DNA of 64,000 nucleotides from Polaromonas jejuensis NBRC 106434 (GCF_001598235.1 NZ_BCYO01000001.1:1-64000); one strand, 5' to 3'. Numbered from the stretch's first letter, positions 26,445 to 34,764 are shown. Numbers and translations are program-made. Notes: generated by a model not told the origin, from the sequence alone.

Positions 26445-27632
26445 ATGCCCAATTCTTCCGGCCAGGATTCGACGGGCGCGGCCCATGAAATCAACAGCAG
26501 CGATCAACAGAAAGTTCGCCGGGCGCTTTTCAAAATTTCTGCTGCAGCCGGCTTGGCGCCCTTTACCAGTCTCCTTCCAGGATGCGCAACTGGAAGTGCG
26601 GGAATAGCCGCAGGCACCCTGAAAACGGGCTCACCGATAGGGCGCACTCATCGAGTGATGCCGTCCAAAGACACGGTTCGCGTGGGACAGATGGACCCCG
26701 CTGCTCCTGCCGCCGTAGTCATTCGTAGTGGTGATGTTGTCCACTATGACGGGACATGGACGCAGTGGGGAAATGAAGCGAAGTACGGCATGTCGTTTGA
26801 AGAACGTGAGCCGATTCGAAAGAAGTACCCCGCGGGCCCCTATTCGCTGATTGGTCCCGTCGAAATTGAAGGTGCAATGCCCGGAGATGTCGTCGAGTGC
26901 AGGATGCTGAAGATCCACCCTATCGATTGGGGCTGGAACTCTTCGCCAAAAGGGGTAGGCGCGTTACCCGCGGATTTCCAGAAGCCCTACTTGCGTTACC
27001 TGAAATTCAACAAAGAACGCACGGCAGCAGAGTTCTTGCCGGGGGTCACCATTCCACTCGCACCATTTCAAGGTGTGTTCGCTGCACAGCCAGTTGGAGA
27101 CAAACCAACAAGCGGAATTTTAGCCGGCTCATATGGTGGCAATCTTGATCTTGCGGAATTGATTGTGGGCACCTCGTTGTTTCTTCCAGTTCAGGTCGCC
27201 AACGCCAGAATCTGGACAGGCGACTCCAATGGTGCACAGGGCGATGGGGTTGTGAATCAGACGGCGATTGAGACCGCATTGGAAGAATTGCAGGTGCAAT
27301 ACGTTCTACATAGGAAAGTTGCCCTGACCAATCCTATGGTGGAAACCCCGACCCATTGGATAGGGTTAGGCTTCGGTGAATCCCTTGAGACGGCTCTGAT
27401 ATCTTGTCTAAGGCAGGTTATAGCGTGGATATCAAAAGCAACCGCAATTCCCTTGGATGATTGCTATGGAATTTGCAGTGTTGCCGCCAGCTTCAGAATC
27501 ACGCAGTACTCAAATCAAACTGGAACGGTCTATAGTTCGATACCGCCCAAAGGTGTCCACTGTATGTTGCCTAAGGCGTTGTTCACACCAGAACTGCAAG
27601 CCAAATTGGAAAATTCCCTACGTAATGAATGA
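26445..27632 (+). CDS. Exported acetamidase/formamidase-family protein, copy 2 (Tat, possible lipoprotein)
   Basis: 395 residues starting at ATG 26445 (AGGAGACATGC upstream). The N-terminus has a long polar region, a twin arginine (KVRRALFKISAAAG) and a lipobox-like SLLPGC. The body parallels copy 1 block by block: YGMSFEEREPIRKKYPAGPY, GILAGSYGGNLDLAEL, WTGDSNGAQGDGVVNQTAIETA, TPTHWIGLGFG. The gene is visibly richer in A/T at third positions than copy 1, suggesting a different origin rather than a recent duplication. It ends the plus-strand arm of the IclR block. Confidence 0.88.
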   Translation: MPNSSGQDSTGAAHEINSSDQQKVRRALFKISAAAGLAPFTSLLPGCATGSAGIAAGTLKTGSPIGRTHRVMPSKDTVRVGQMDPAAPAAVVIRSGDVVHYDGTWTQWGNEAKYGMSFEEREPIRKKYPAGPYSLIGPVEIEGAMPGDVVECRMLKIHPIDWGWNSSPKGVGALPADFQKPYLRYLKFNKERTAAEFLPGVTIPLAPFQGVFAAQPVGDKPTSGILAGSYGGNLDLAELIVGTSLFLPVQVANARIWTGDSNGAQGDGVVNQTAIETALEELQVQYVLHRKVALTNPMVETPTHWIGLGFGESLETALISCLRQVIAWISKATAIPLDDCYGICSVAASFRITQYSNQTGTVYSSIPPKGVHCMLPKALFTPELQAKLENSLRNE

Positions 27633-27904
27633 GTTATCTGGATGCTGTACTCCAGTCGGTAAAAAGCCGCAAGTGATATCGGCCTTAGCGCCGGGCTCGA
27701 CCAGCTCGTGTTGCTCAGGGATCTTGCGCCGACGGCTTAACGCCCTAGACACTGAAACACCTCGATCAGCACGATCAGGTGTGGCAAGGCTATAACTCGG
27801 CTACGCTGGTTGCCGGAGTTGCTGCTGGTGGGCGGCTTATCGTTATTAGCCATGTGCACGCCGGTTTTTCCTGGAAACTGGGCTCTGTATTTCTTGTGAA
27901 GCGC
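27633..27904. other. Gap between two convergent genes
   Basis: About 270 bp between the stops of formamidase copy 2 and the AraC gene. It has a short stem (CTGGA/TCCAG near 27648) and an imperfect hairpin around 27757-27783, neither with a T-tract. No gene or clear terminator seen. Confidence 0.35.
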
Positions 27905-28813
27905 TCACGAATGACTGCGGCGCCACCTGCCTGGTGGTGTTCCCAGGGTTTGGGTGAAGACACGTGTGAAATGGCTTTGGTCGGCGAAGCCGCACGCGAA
28001 GGCGATATCCGCCAAAGATAAGGTGGAGTTCGTCAGCAGCTTCCGGGCGGAGTCCACGCGCTGCGAGAGTAGCCACTGGTAAGGTGTCTGGCCGGTGGTC
28101 TCACAGAAAGCGCGGATAAAGTAGCTGCGGGACATGTTGCATGTGTCGGCGATGTCGGACACGGAGATGCTGCCGTCGAGATGATTTCGTATCAACTCCT
28201 TGGCCCTGGACTCCTGCAGCTCCGACAGGCGGCGGCTCTTGCGAGTGTTCGGCAAGGTACTGCCGCCGTAGCTGCCCACCAGATGCGTGCCGATGGCCAG
28301 TCCGAGCTGGTCAACGAACAGGGCCTCGGCCTCGGTCGGACGGTCCAGTGCTGGCAGCAGGGCCATCGCAAGGTGTCCAAGTACGTTGTCGACCCTTGCT
28401 ACCACGCGTTCGAGACCGCGACTGCATGCGCCACGCATGTCGTCTCGGGTACGGTCGATAAACGCATAGGAAATCTCGATCAGCAGGAAGTCGAAAGGCC
28501 CATTGAGGTCAGCGCGGTAGTCGTCCGAGAAGTCTCGCAGGTACACGGAACTCATCTCGAAGTCATGCTCGGAGGCGTGGTGCGCGTGAAAGATCCGGCG
28601 GCGGTGTCCGGCGCTTAGCGATACCCCTGCCAAGAAGCCTCGGTCGCTCGCCGGCGTTTGCACTTGTCCTAGAGCGGTGCTGTCAGACCGCTTACGGAAA
28701 AACCTGATCCCAGAGCCAGAGAGTTCCTGATTTTTCCCCAATAGCCCTGACATGCACCCAAAAGAATCTAGTGACTGAATTGCTGGCCCATTCGCTTGGG
28801 GTGTGGCGGACAT
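27905..28813 (-). CDS. AraC-family transcriptional regulator
   Basis: 302 residues from the ATG at 28813, which has TTGGAGAACTCGACC upstream; a TTG at 28927 overlapping the MFS stop would add 38 residues but lacks that site. The N-terminal part resembles AraC-binding-domain-like regulators (SAGHRRRIFHAHHASEHDFEM). The C-terminal HTH pair is SVSDIADTCNMSRSYFIRAF and LSLADIAFACGFADQSHFTR. It is the last gene behind the MFS/DUF421 operon and probably controls it. Confidence 0.9.
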   Translation of the reverse strand: MSATPQANGPAIQSLDSFGCMSGLLGKNQELSGSGIRFFRKRSDSTALGQVQTPASDRGFLAGVSLSAGHRRRIFHAHHASEHDFEMSSVYLRDFSDDYRADLNGPFDFLLIEISYAFIDRTRDDMRGACSRGLERVVARVDNVLGHLAMALLPALDRPTEAEALFVDQLGLAIGTHLVGSYGGSTLPNTRKSRRLSELQESRAKELIRNHLDGSISVSDIADTCNMSRSYFIRAFCETTGQTPYQWLLSQRVDSARKLLTNSTLSLADIAFACGFADQSHFTRVFTQTLGTPPGRWRRSHS

Positions 28814-28923
28814 GGTCGAGTTCTCCAAAAAATAGTCGAAGTAATGTCTGATACAGATTTGCGTTGATATCCCGGTCGCAAGAAGGCTCAAGCGCCGGTT
28901 CGAAAAGCCGGCAGCCTCCACGC

Positions 28924-30537
28924 TCAATTGATGGCCTCTAGCCTGAAGTATCGTTGCGCTGGGGGCTGCCCTGTCATGGTCAACCGGATGATGTCGGCCA
29001 GTACGGCTTGGTCTTCGTCAGACATCCGGCTGTTCTGGTCCCCATACTCAACTCGGGACGACACCATGAACCGCTCCTTCTGCAGCACTGGGTTCTCAAG
29101 GTCTTCGAAAATGCCCCATTGGTAGGCGCCGTTTTTTCGTCTGATTCGCCCGAGCAGGATAACTTTTTCGAGGAACTCCGCGCGGTTCTGAGACGGAACC
29201 TGGTAATCGTTGTAGACGGCGACGGGTCCTTCCCCTTGTATATCGAGGGTCTCGCTGAAGGCCGGCGTCATCGTAGCCAGGGGAAGCGCCGGCGATGGTG
29301 TGACGCTGGCACTGCCGGTCGATGGCAGGGTCAGAAAGAGACCACAGGTGGCGCTGGCCGCAAGCGCAAGCAGCGCTATCGTCAGTGCGATCTGGGGGCT
29401 GGAGAGCTGGGCGACGAAACCCCAGACAATGCTGCCCGCGCTGACACTGCCAAAAAACGTCAGGGAGTAAATGGCGATGACGCGGCCGCGCACCCAGGTG
29501 GGTGTGGCCGGCAGGAGGCTTGCCTGCAGGTTGGAGAGAACCAGTATCCAGCCGGCGCCGGCGAGCGCCATGGTCGCGCACAGGGTTCCAAAGTGCGGAA
29601 CGTAGGCGAGCGCCGCCAAGTTGGCGATGAAGCACAGGTTGCCCGCGAACATCATGCCTTCCGTTCCCAGTCGGCTCTTGAGTCGCGGCATCAGGCCGAT
29701 GACGGCGATTGCGCCGAGACCGACGCTGCCCACCAGCATGCCGTATCCGCCCGATGAAAGTCCCATGGCCTTACGTCCGATGAGCGGCAGCAGCGCCCAC
29801 ATCACGCTGGCCGGTAATAGGAACATTAGGCTTCTGCTCAGGATGCGCAGCACCGCCGGCGAAAAGCGTGCGAACTGAATGCCGGTACGCAATGACGACA
29901 CGAACGCTGTGGCGGAGATGGGCTTGATCGTCCGCACCTCGGGTGTCCAGCGGAGCAGAAGCAAGGCCAATGCGATGAAGGACACCGCATTGAAGGCCAG
30001 CGCGAGCGATGGGCTTTGAAGGCCGATAAGGATACCGGCCACGGCCGGCCCCAACGCACGCGCCAGGTTCACGGAAACGCCGTCAAGGCCAAATGCCGAT
30101 GTTTGCAGTTCCGGCTTGACGAGTTGTGGCACCACGCCCTTCCAGACCGGATCGTAGAACGCGCCGCCCGCACCCATGGCGAAAATGTAGAGAAGTAGCA
30201 TCCAGGGCGTGATGGGCATTACGAGCGACAGACCGGCCATGAGCGCCGACACGCAGGCCACGAAGAAGGCCGCCGTGACAAGCATGGTGCGCTGATTGAG
30301 GCTGTCCGCAAGTACGCCTGCCGGGAAGGCGAACAGCAAGTAAGGCAGGCTGGCCGCGCCTTGCATCAACGATACGAGCAGCGGCGAGTCGGTCGCCGAT
30401 GTCATCAACCAGCTGGCCGCCATGTCCTGCGTCCAGGTACCGGTATTGGCGATCAGGGTGGCGATCCACAGGGTGCGGAACAGTGGTTCCGCCAAGGGCG
30501 CCCAGCTGCCGGGGGCAGATGTGCAGGATGCGCTCAT
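28924..30537 (-). CDS. MFS transporter of the MFS_3 type with C-terminal soluble domain
   Basis: 537 residues. The N-terminal about 410 residues form a transporter of the enterobactin-exporter-like MFS_3 group (FRTLWIATLIANTGTWTQDMAAS opening, FAFPAGVLADSLNQR loop). The last about 100 residues (YNDYQVPSQNRAEFLEKVILL onward) are a soluble domain resembling an antibiotic-monooxygenase-like barrel, typical of this subgroup. The start overlaps the DUF421 stop by ATGA. Likely an exporter of an unknown compound. Confidence 0.9.
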   Translation of the reverse strand: MSASCTSAPGSWAPLAEPLFRTLWIATLIANTGTWTQDMAASWLMTSATDSPLLVSLMQGAASLPYLLFAFPAGVLADSLNQRTMLVTAAFFVACVSALMAGLSLVMPITPWMLLLYIFAMGAGGAFYDPVWKGVVPQLVKPELQTSAFGLDGVSVNLARALGPAVAGILIGLQSPSLALAFNAVSFIALALLLLRWTPEVRTIKPISATAFVSSLRTGIQFARFSPAVLRILSRSLMFLLPASVMWALLPLIGRKAMGLSSGGYGMLVGSVGLGAIAVIGLMPRLKSRLGTEGMMFAGNLCFIANLAALAYVPHFGTLCATMALAGAGWILVLSNLQASLLPATPTWVRGRVIAIYSLTFFGSVSAGSIVWGFVAQLSSPQIALTIALLALAASATCGLFLTLPSTGSASVTPSPALPLATMTPAFSETLDIQGEGPVAVYNDYQVPSQNRAEFLEKVILLGRIRRKNGAYQWGIFEDLENPVLQKERFMVSSRVEYGDQNSRMSDEDQAVLADIIRLTMTGQPPAQRYFRLEAIN

Positions 30538-31061
30538 GTCGACTCTTGTTCGTCGATTTCCGACTCGATGGCGGAGCCTTTGTGGGTGACGATCAGCCGG
30601 CCCTCGGAGTCGAGCACCACCCGCCGGACTCCGGCCATGTCTTCGACACCCTGCAGCATGAGCAATGCGCGAAGCTGCGGCCCTGTCATCAGCACCTTAC
30701 GGAGTTCAGCGCCCAGTATCTTTCCGTCGATGACCACGGTAATGGGCTTGCCTTCGATGAAGGCGCTCATGGCGTGGCTGTGAAACGTAAGATAGCGGAT
30801 GACGCGACTGCACACGACGAGCGTGGCGGCGGAGATCAGGCCCCCAGCGAGCGAGCTGTCCCCGCCAACCATGGAGTTCTGCACGGCGTTGCTGATCAGC
30901 AGCATCGCCACCAACTCGGTGGGGCCCATCTGAGCGATCTGGCGGCGACCGGCTATCCGCAGTAGAACCAACACGATCGCATACACGACCAGCGTACGGA
31001 CGATCAGGTCCAGCGGGGAAACCGTCAGCTCGAATAGGGGCGACAGCATGAATGCAGTCAT
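30534..31061 (-). CDS. DUF421 (YetF-like) membrane protein
   Basis: 175 residues from ATG 31061; the far longer upstream frame is the antisense-like extension and was rejected. Three N-terminal membrane segments (LIVRTLVVYAIVLVLLRIAG, ELVAMLLISNAVQNSMVGG, GGLISAATLVVCSRVIRYL) precede the YetF C-terminal domain (KPITVVIDGKILGAELRKVLM, LEGVEDMAGVRRVVLDSEG-type). Function of the family is unknown. Both ends overlap neighbouring genes by ATGA, so it is translated in a coupled chain. Confidence 0.88.
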   Translation of the reverse strand: MTAFMLSPLFELTVSPLDLIVRTLVVYAIVLVLLRIAGRRQIAQMGPTELVAMLLISNAVQNSMVGGDSSLAGGLISAATLVVCSRVIRYLTFHSHAMSAFIEGKPITVVIDGKILGAELRKVLMTGPQLRALLMLQGVEDMAGVRRVVLDSEGRLIVTHKGSAIESEIDEQEST

Positions 31062-31669
31062 TTTCCGAAAGCGGTCCTCAGTCCCTTGAGTGAGCTTTCG
31101 AAATGTTGCGTGCCTGCCAGGAATATGACCTCCTCCAGAAGGAAGTCTTGCTGCAGACCTCGCGCATGCAGCGTCTGTGCGCGCGAAATGGCCTGTGTCA
31201 TGCCGCGTGCGAGCGCGACAGATACCTCGGACGCGTCGAACAACGAGAGCCCCGCGTCCTTTAGGCTGGGCGCGAAGCAAAAACTCCAGACGTTGAGCTT
31301 GATGGCTTCGCGCGCGGCGACACGACCCACGGCTGTGAGCGTGTCCAATGTCAGCATGGTTGGATCGCCCAATCCAATCAGTAGCAGGTTGCGCGCGGGG
31401 ATCTGCTGGCGTGCGGGCTGTAGCAACAGCGTCTCGAGCCGTTCACCCCGAAAAATGTCCTCGCGGCGCAGGTCTCGAATGGCGCCCTTGAAGCCCGCAT
31501 CGACCAATTCGGTGCCGCCGCCGTAGGTCTGGTTCAGCGTCTGGTCGGGAAAACAAACAACCTGCAGTGCGGTGTCCGTTGCTGACGGGCTCATGACTAC
31601 AGCCTTAAACGTTACTTTCCCGTGCGAGAAGCCTTCGGGGCTGTCGGGATCGAGGTGAGTGGATGTCAC
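31058..31669 (-). CDS. Stand-alone M17 peptidase N-terminal (macro-like) domain protein
   Basis: 203 residues. ERLETLLLQPARQQIP and ARNLLLIGLGDP followed by TLDTLTAVGRVAAREAIKL match the N-terminal, non-catalytic domain of leucyl aminopeptidases. The catalytic M17 domain, with its NTDAEGRL-type motif, is absent and the gene ends cleanly with an ATGA overlap into DUF421. So this is a natural single-domain protein, not a broken PepA. The domain is a macro-like fold; ligand binding or regulation is conceivable but unproved. Confidence 0.7.
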   Translation of the reverse strand: MTSTHLDPDSPEGFSHGKVTFKAVVMSPSATDTALQVVCFPDQTLNQTYGGGTELVDAGFKGAIRDLRREDIFRGERLETLLLQPARQQIPARNLLLIGLGDPTMLTLDTLTAVGRVAAREAIKLNVWSFCFAPSLKDAGLSLFDASEVSVALARGMTQAISRAQTLHARGLQQDFLLEEVIFLAGTQHFESSLKGLRTAFGK

Positions 31670-31696
31670 GGCAATGGTCCTTGTTGTGTGAATGGG

Positions 31697-32098
31697 TCAG
31701 GATGGATCGGTGCTGATGTCTGGTTTTCCCGCAGCATCGACCATGATCTGGGCACGGCGTTTACCCGCCTGGTCGGTCAGCACCACGCCGGTCGGCCCGC
31801 CGTTTTTCAGAAATAGGTAGCTTTGCTGCCCGCCTTCGCCAGCCAGAAACACGTGCGTGCCTTTGGCGTCCAAGCTGATCTCGACGCGTTTCGCGCCGGT
31901 GTCCCGGTCGAAGAGTCGCAGGGCGGCGTCACCGCCCGCATCCGCGCCAAGCCACAGCTGTGGTCCGCTGCCCGCGCGGCCCATTGTCAACGCCACGCCA
32001 TTACCGGTCGCGCCCAAGCGCGCCTGCTCTTGACCGCTGTCATCAAGCAGCTGAATTTCGTGGGCTTTGACTACGATGTGTTCGCCGGATATTGGCAT
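31697..32098 (-). CDS. Small beta-repeat protein of unknown function
   Basis: 133 residues from the ATG at 32098, preceded by a near-ideal AGGAGGAACCCAACC. I do not recognise a named family. It contains three repeats of roughly 25-35 residues built on L-x-D-x-x-G-x-x-R: LLDDSGQEQARLG, LFDRDTGAKRVEIS and LTDQAGKRRAQIMVD, each followed by a Gly turn. No signal peptide or membrane segment. The pattern suggests a small beta-helix or solenoid. It is first in the operon with the M17-N protein, DUF421 and MFS exporter. Confidence 0.7.
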   Translation of the reverse strand: MPISGEHIVVKAHEIQLLDDSGQEQARLGATGNGVALTMGRAGSGPQLWLGADAGGDAALRLFDRDTGAKRVEISLDAKGTHVFLAGEGGQQSYLFLKNGGPTGVVLTDQAGKRRAQIMVDAAGKPDISTDPS

Positions 32099-32253
32099 GG
32101 TTGGGTTCCTCCTGAGGATGTGAACAGGACCCCGGCGGTTGTGGACGTCACTGGTCGATTCGCCTTGGGCATGACCACGTGGTGAGTCCGTCAGCGCGCT
32201 GGGCGGCGCAGAGGTGACAGTCAAGCTAGCATAAGACGGTCTGCCTGAAATGG

Positions 32254-32386
32254 CTTGTCGAAAAGTACGATTTTTTGACTGCGTACCGGTTCTGCGCGCG
32301 GCATCTATGAAGAATGACGGCGTGAGGGCGGAGAAGGCACAAACGGGGAGGCTTAGAAATCCCCGGAAAGCGCACTTTTCGACAAG
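32254..32386. repeat. 133-bp element bounded by 16-bp inverted repeats
   Basis: CTTGTCGAAAAGTACG at 32254-32269 and CGCACTTTTCGACAAG at 32371-32386 are inverted copies with one mismatch. The 101 bp inside have no gene but hold a small stem (CGGGGA/TCCCCG, about 32344-32366). No target duplication is visible. It lies in the divergent region between the beta-repeat operon and the YoaK-like gene. It may be a MITE-like relic or a regulatory structure. Confidence 0.55.
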
Positions 32387-32550
32387 ACGCTCGGATGCCG
32401 GCCTCCTATGCTCTTCATCAGCATGCCGAACTGGCCAAGGCCCTGTTCCCAGATACCGGAGTTGCCGACGGGCTGGGCATGGTCTGTAGCAAGAGCAGGT
32501 TTTGCCCGACGCCGCCGGCGATGGCCGTTCCACATCCGGAGGACATATCA

Positions 32551-33318
32551 ATGAGTACCACCATTCCCACCGCCACCACGCCGCAGGGGGTCTCCTCCGC
32601 GTCCACGTCCGCGCCGGCGACGCCAGATGTCTCCGGGCCCACGGCAAGCCGGAGTGTGAGCATCCTGCTTTCGTTCACGGCGGGCTTCGTAGACACCTTT
32701 GGCTTTGTCGCGCTGTTTGGACTATTCACGGCGCACGTCACCGGCAACTTCGTGCTTATAGGCGCGGCGATCGCGGGCGCCGGCAGCGCCGCCCTGCTGG
32801 GCAAGTTGCTGGCGCTGCCGACCTTTGTGGTCGGCGTGGTGGCGACCCGTACCTGGCAACTGCGTTGTGAGCGAGAGGGCCGTGCGTCTGGCGTGGCGGT
32901 GGTGGTTGTGCAACTACTGCTACTGCTGGCATTCATGGCTAGCGGTGTGCTCGCTACGCCGTTCCTGCGCAGCGACGGCTGGCCAGTTGTCGTGGTGGGC
33001 TTGCTGGGCGTGCTCGGAATGTCGGTGCAGAACGCGGCGTCGCGAAGCACCTTCTCGAAGATGAGTCCGTCCACTGTGATGACCGGTAATGTGACTCAGA
33101 TATGCATGGATCTGGTCGACCTGTTGACGAGGGCGCCCGGATACGCAGCTGCGGCGACGCGTGTCCGTGGCATGTGGCCGGCAATCACGGCCTTCGCCAT
33201 AGGCTCGTTGGGTGGCGGGCTGGCTTTCAAACCCTTGGGCTTTTGGTCCATCCTGGCACCGGTGGTGGCGCTCGCACTGGTGCTGCACGCGTTGACGCAA
33301 ACAAGCCCGGCCCCGTAA
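32551..33318 (+). CDS. DUF1275 (YoaK-like) membrane protein
   Basis: 255 residues from ATG 32551, with CCGGAGGACATATCA upstream. A Thr/Ser/Ala-rich N-terminal tail is followed by six or so membrane segments. Family blocks: LLSFTAGFVDTFGFVALFGLFTAHVTGNFV split across the first helices, GMSVQNAASRSTFSKMSPSTVMTGNVTQ in the fourth to fifth, and GSLGGGLAFKPLGFWS near the end. Function unknown. It faces the beta-repeat operon across about 450 bp. Confidence 0.9.
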   Translation: MSTTIPTATTPQGVSSASTSAPATPDVSGPTASRSVSILLSFTAGFVDTFGFVALFGLFTAHVTGNFVLIGAAIAGAGSAALLGKLLALPTFVVGVVATRTWQLRCEREGRASGVAVVVVQLLLLLAFMASGVLATPFLRSDGWPVVVVGLLGVLGMSVQNAASRSTFSKMSPSTVMTGNVTQICMDLVDLLTRAPGYAAAATRVRGMWPAITAFAIGSLGGGLAFKPLGFWSILAPVVALALVLHALTQTSPAP

Positions 33319-33476
33319 AAATCACTGACCTGGATGGTGTGCCGGACTTTTCACCGTTCATGCTCGAGACTCCGACCCCACCAAGCCACCAAGTTTCCCC
33401 ACTGACTCACTAGCGCTGAGGCAATAAGCCATCGGAAACGACTGACAATCGATAACTACATATTGTCGATATCAAG
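33319..33476. other. Gap downstream of the YoaK-like gene
   Basis: No gene seen. AT content rises here and stays high to about 34000, marking the start of the degenerate region. Confidence 0.3.
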
Positions 33477-33899
33477 TCATGCCGTGACTGCGACCACTGT
33501 CAACTTACCACACCCCCCAATTATCGTAAATAAGCGGTTGAGGACGAGCATAATGCCGTCACGAACATTGCGCTTATGCATCATCGATGCGCTCAACCTC
33601 TCACATGCCAAATGGCGTTGCAGGTGGTCTCCCGCAGGCGGCGACAACGTGACGTGGGTAGCCGCCAAGGAAAGCATCGAGTGCCTCCCGCATACAAAAG
33701 ATACCAGGCTTGCCGCAATAGAAAGATCAGCCATCGATTCGACTCTTAGGAGCCCGTTGCGCAATACAAGACTTGCTGTTCTCACTCCGACATAAACAGA
33801 GCCGCTCAGAATAATCGCCAAGGCAGCATAGTCTTTGTATAGAAGGCCTAACGCCAACAAAGCACCGAGAAGTGTTACAACAGCTTCAAGACGCGGCAA
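33477..33899 (-). CDS. Hypothetical small membrane-like ORF, doubtful
   Basis: A 140-codon frame. The first about 60 residues look like two membrane segments (VVTLLGALLALGLLYKDYA and LAIILSGSVYVGVRTASLVL); the remainder is not membrane-like and its tail reads through a repeated sequence. No ribosome site is convincing. Base composition is AT-richer than the surroundings. It could be a small foreign gene or a fragment. I do not recognise a family. Confidence 0.3.
   Translation of the reverse strand: MPRLEAVVTLLGALLALGLLYKDYAALAIILSGSVYVGVRTASLVLRNGLLRVESMADLSIAASLVSFVCGRHSMLSLAATHVTLSPPAGDHLQRHLACERLSASMMHKRNVRDGIMLVLNRLFTIIGGCGKLTVVAVTA
33501..33558. repeat. 58-bp diverged direct repeat, copy 1
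   Basis: Aligns without gaps to 33932-33989 with 45 of 58 identical bases; both begin CAACTTAC, share GTTGAGGAC and end ATGCCG. Both look like 5' regions of a gene (purine-rich site before ATG). The copies flank the doubtful ORF. Confidence 0.6.
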
Positions 33900-33931
33900 T
33901 GCGCACTATCGCCATCACGTTACGTGCTTGC

Positions 33932-33989
33932 CAACTTACTACAACGCCCCATTCTCGGAAGTAGGCAGTTGAGGACAAGCGCCATGCCG
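33932..33989. repeat. 58-bp diverged direct repeat, copy 2
   Basis: Second copy of the sequence at 33501, same orientation, 373 bp further on. It abuts the transketolase-like fragment that starts near 34003. Confidence 0.6.
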
Positions 33990-34002
33990 CACCCAATCAG
34001 AA

Positions 34003-34158
34003 ACGACTACCTACGGTGAATCGGCTCCCGCTGAAGTACTTTTCAATCACTTTGGATTTACACCGCGCGGCGTCGTGGATGTCGTGAGAGCGGTCATCTC
34101 CAAACGGCCAGGTGTCGCAGCTGATTTCGCAGAAACCGCGAAGGCTCTTGAGGGGTAG
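34003..34158 (+). pseudogene. Transketolase C-terminal fragment
   Basis: An in-frame stretch TTYGESAPAEVLFNHFGFTP followed by RGVVDVVRAVI matches the very end of transketolase (G-ESAPAxxLFxxFGFTxxxVV) and stops at TAG 34156-34158. Nothing of the upstream enzyme is present. About 50 codons remain of a protein of about 660 residues. Confidence 0.65.
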
Positions 34159-34224
34159 ACGATTTCATCCACGTGATGAAGGAACTGTTCGACGCTGGTT
34201 TTACTTCCGCCTGAGTCGCGGCAT

Positions 34225-34410
34225 ATGGCCGTCATTCCCGCCGCGCATCGGCTGGCGAGCAAGCGCATGGCGCTGTTGTCGCAACAAAGCTTCGTGCGCC
34301 ACCAGATTGACGACCTATTTTCGAGTCTCGGCGCGGCACCCAACGTCGTCCTCGAAACACCGAGTTCATCGATCGCTTGCGCGCTGGTTGCCGAGTCTGG
34401 CGATGCGAGT
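34225..34410 (+). pseudogene. LysR effector-domain fragment
   Basis: MAVIPAAHRLASKRMALLSQ, then RHQIDDLFSSLG and NVVLETPSSSIACALVAES, is the C-terminal half of a LysR effector-binding domain. The N-terminal HTH is missing, and similarity stops where the IS4 transposase relic begins on the other strand, around 34400. The junction implies deletion or insertion. Confidence 0.65.
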
Positions 34411-34743
34411 CAAGTAATAGGACACAGTTTTGCGTGAAGACGCGGGCGTACCCGTCCTCAATCGCCCCAGTGTGGTGATTTCCGTCTTCGTCAACGCCAA
34501 TGTCGGCGGCCCATCGGGGCAGGCTCGATTGATCATCGTCATCCAGAAAATTCGCCAGCTCAGGATGCAATACACCGAGATCAGATTGACCAGCCGCTCG
34601 GCTGTGCGCAGCTTGGACTCCTCGGCTTTGCAGCCGGACTTCAGAATCTTGTGGAACGTCTCGATCTTCCACCGCATGGCATATCTGCAGCCGCTGGTCA
34701 GCCAAGCCTTCGCATTAACCCGGCCTGGCCCCGCGAACTGCAA
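34400..34743 (-). pseudogene. IS4-family transposase, C-terminal relic
   Basis: The minus-strand frame contains YAMRWKIETFHKILKSGCKA, EESKLRTAERLVNLISVYCI and LSWRIFWMTM, the DDE-region glutamate motif (Y-(2)-R-(3)-E-(6)-K) and following helices of IS4-type transposases. The N-terminal half with the first two Asp residues is absent and the C-terminal end is replaced after LTRIARLG. No terminal inverted repeats were found, so it is immobile. Confidence 0.85.
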
Positions 34744-34764
34744 TCTGATGAGGCTTTCAATCCG

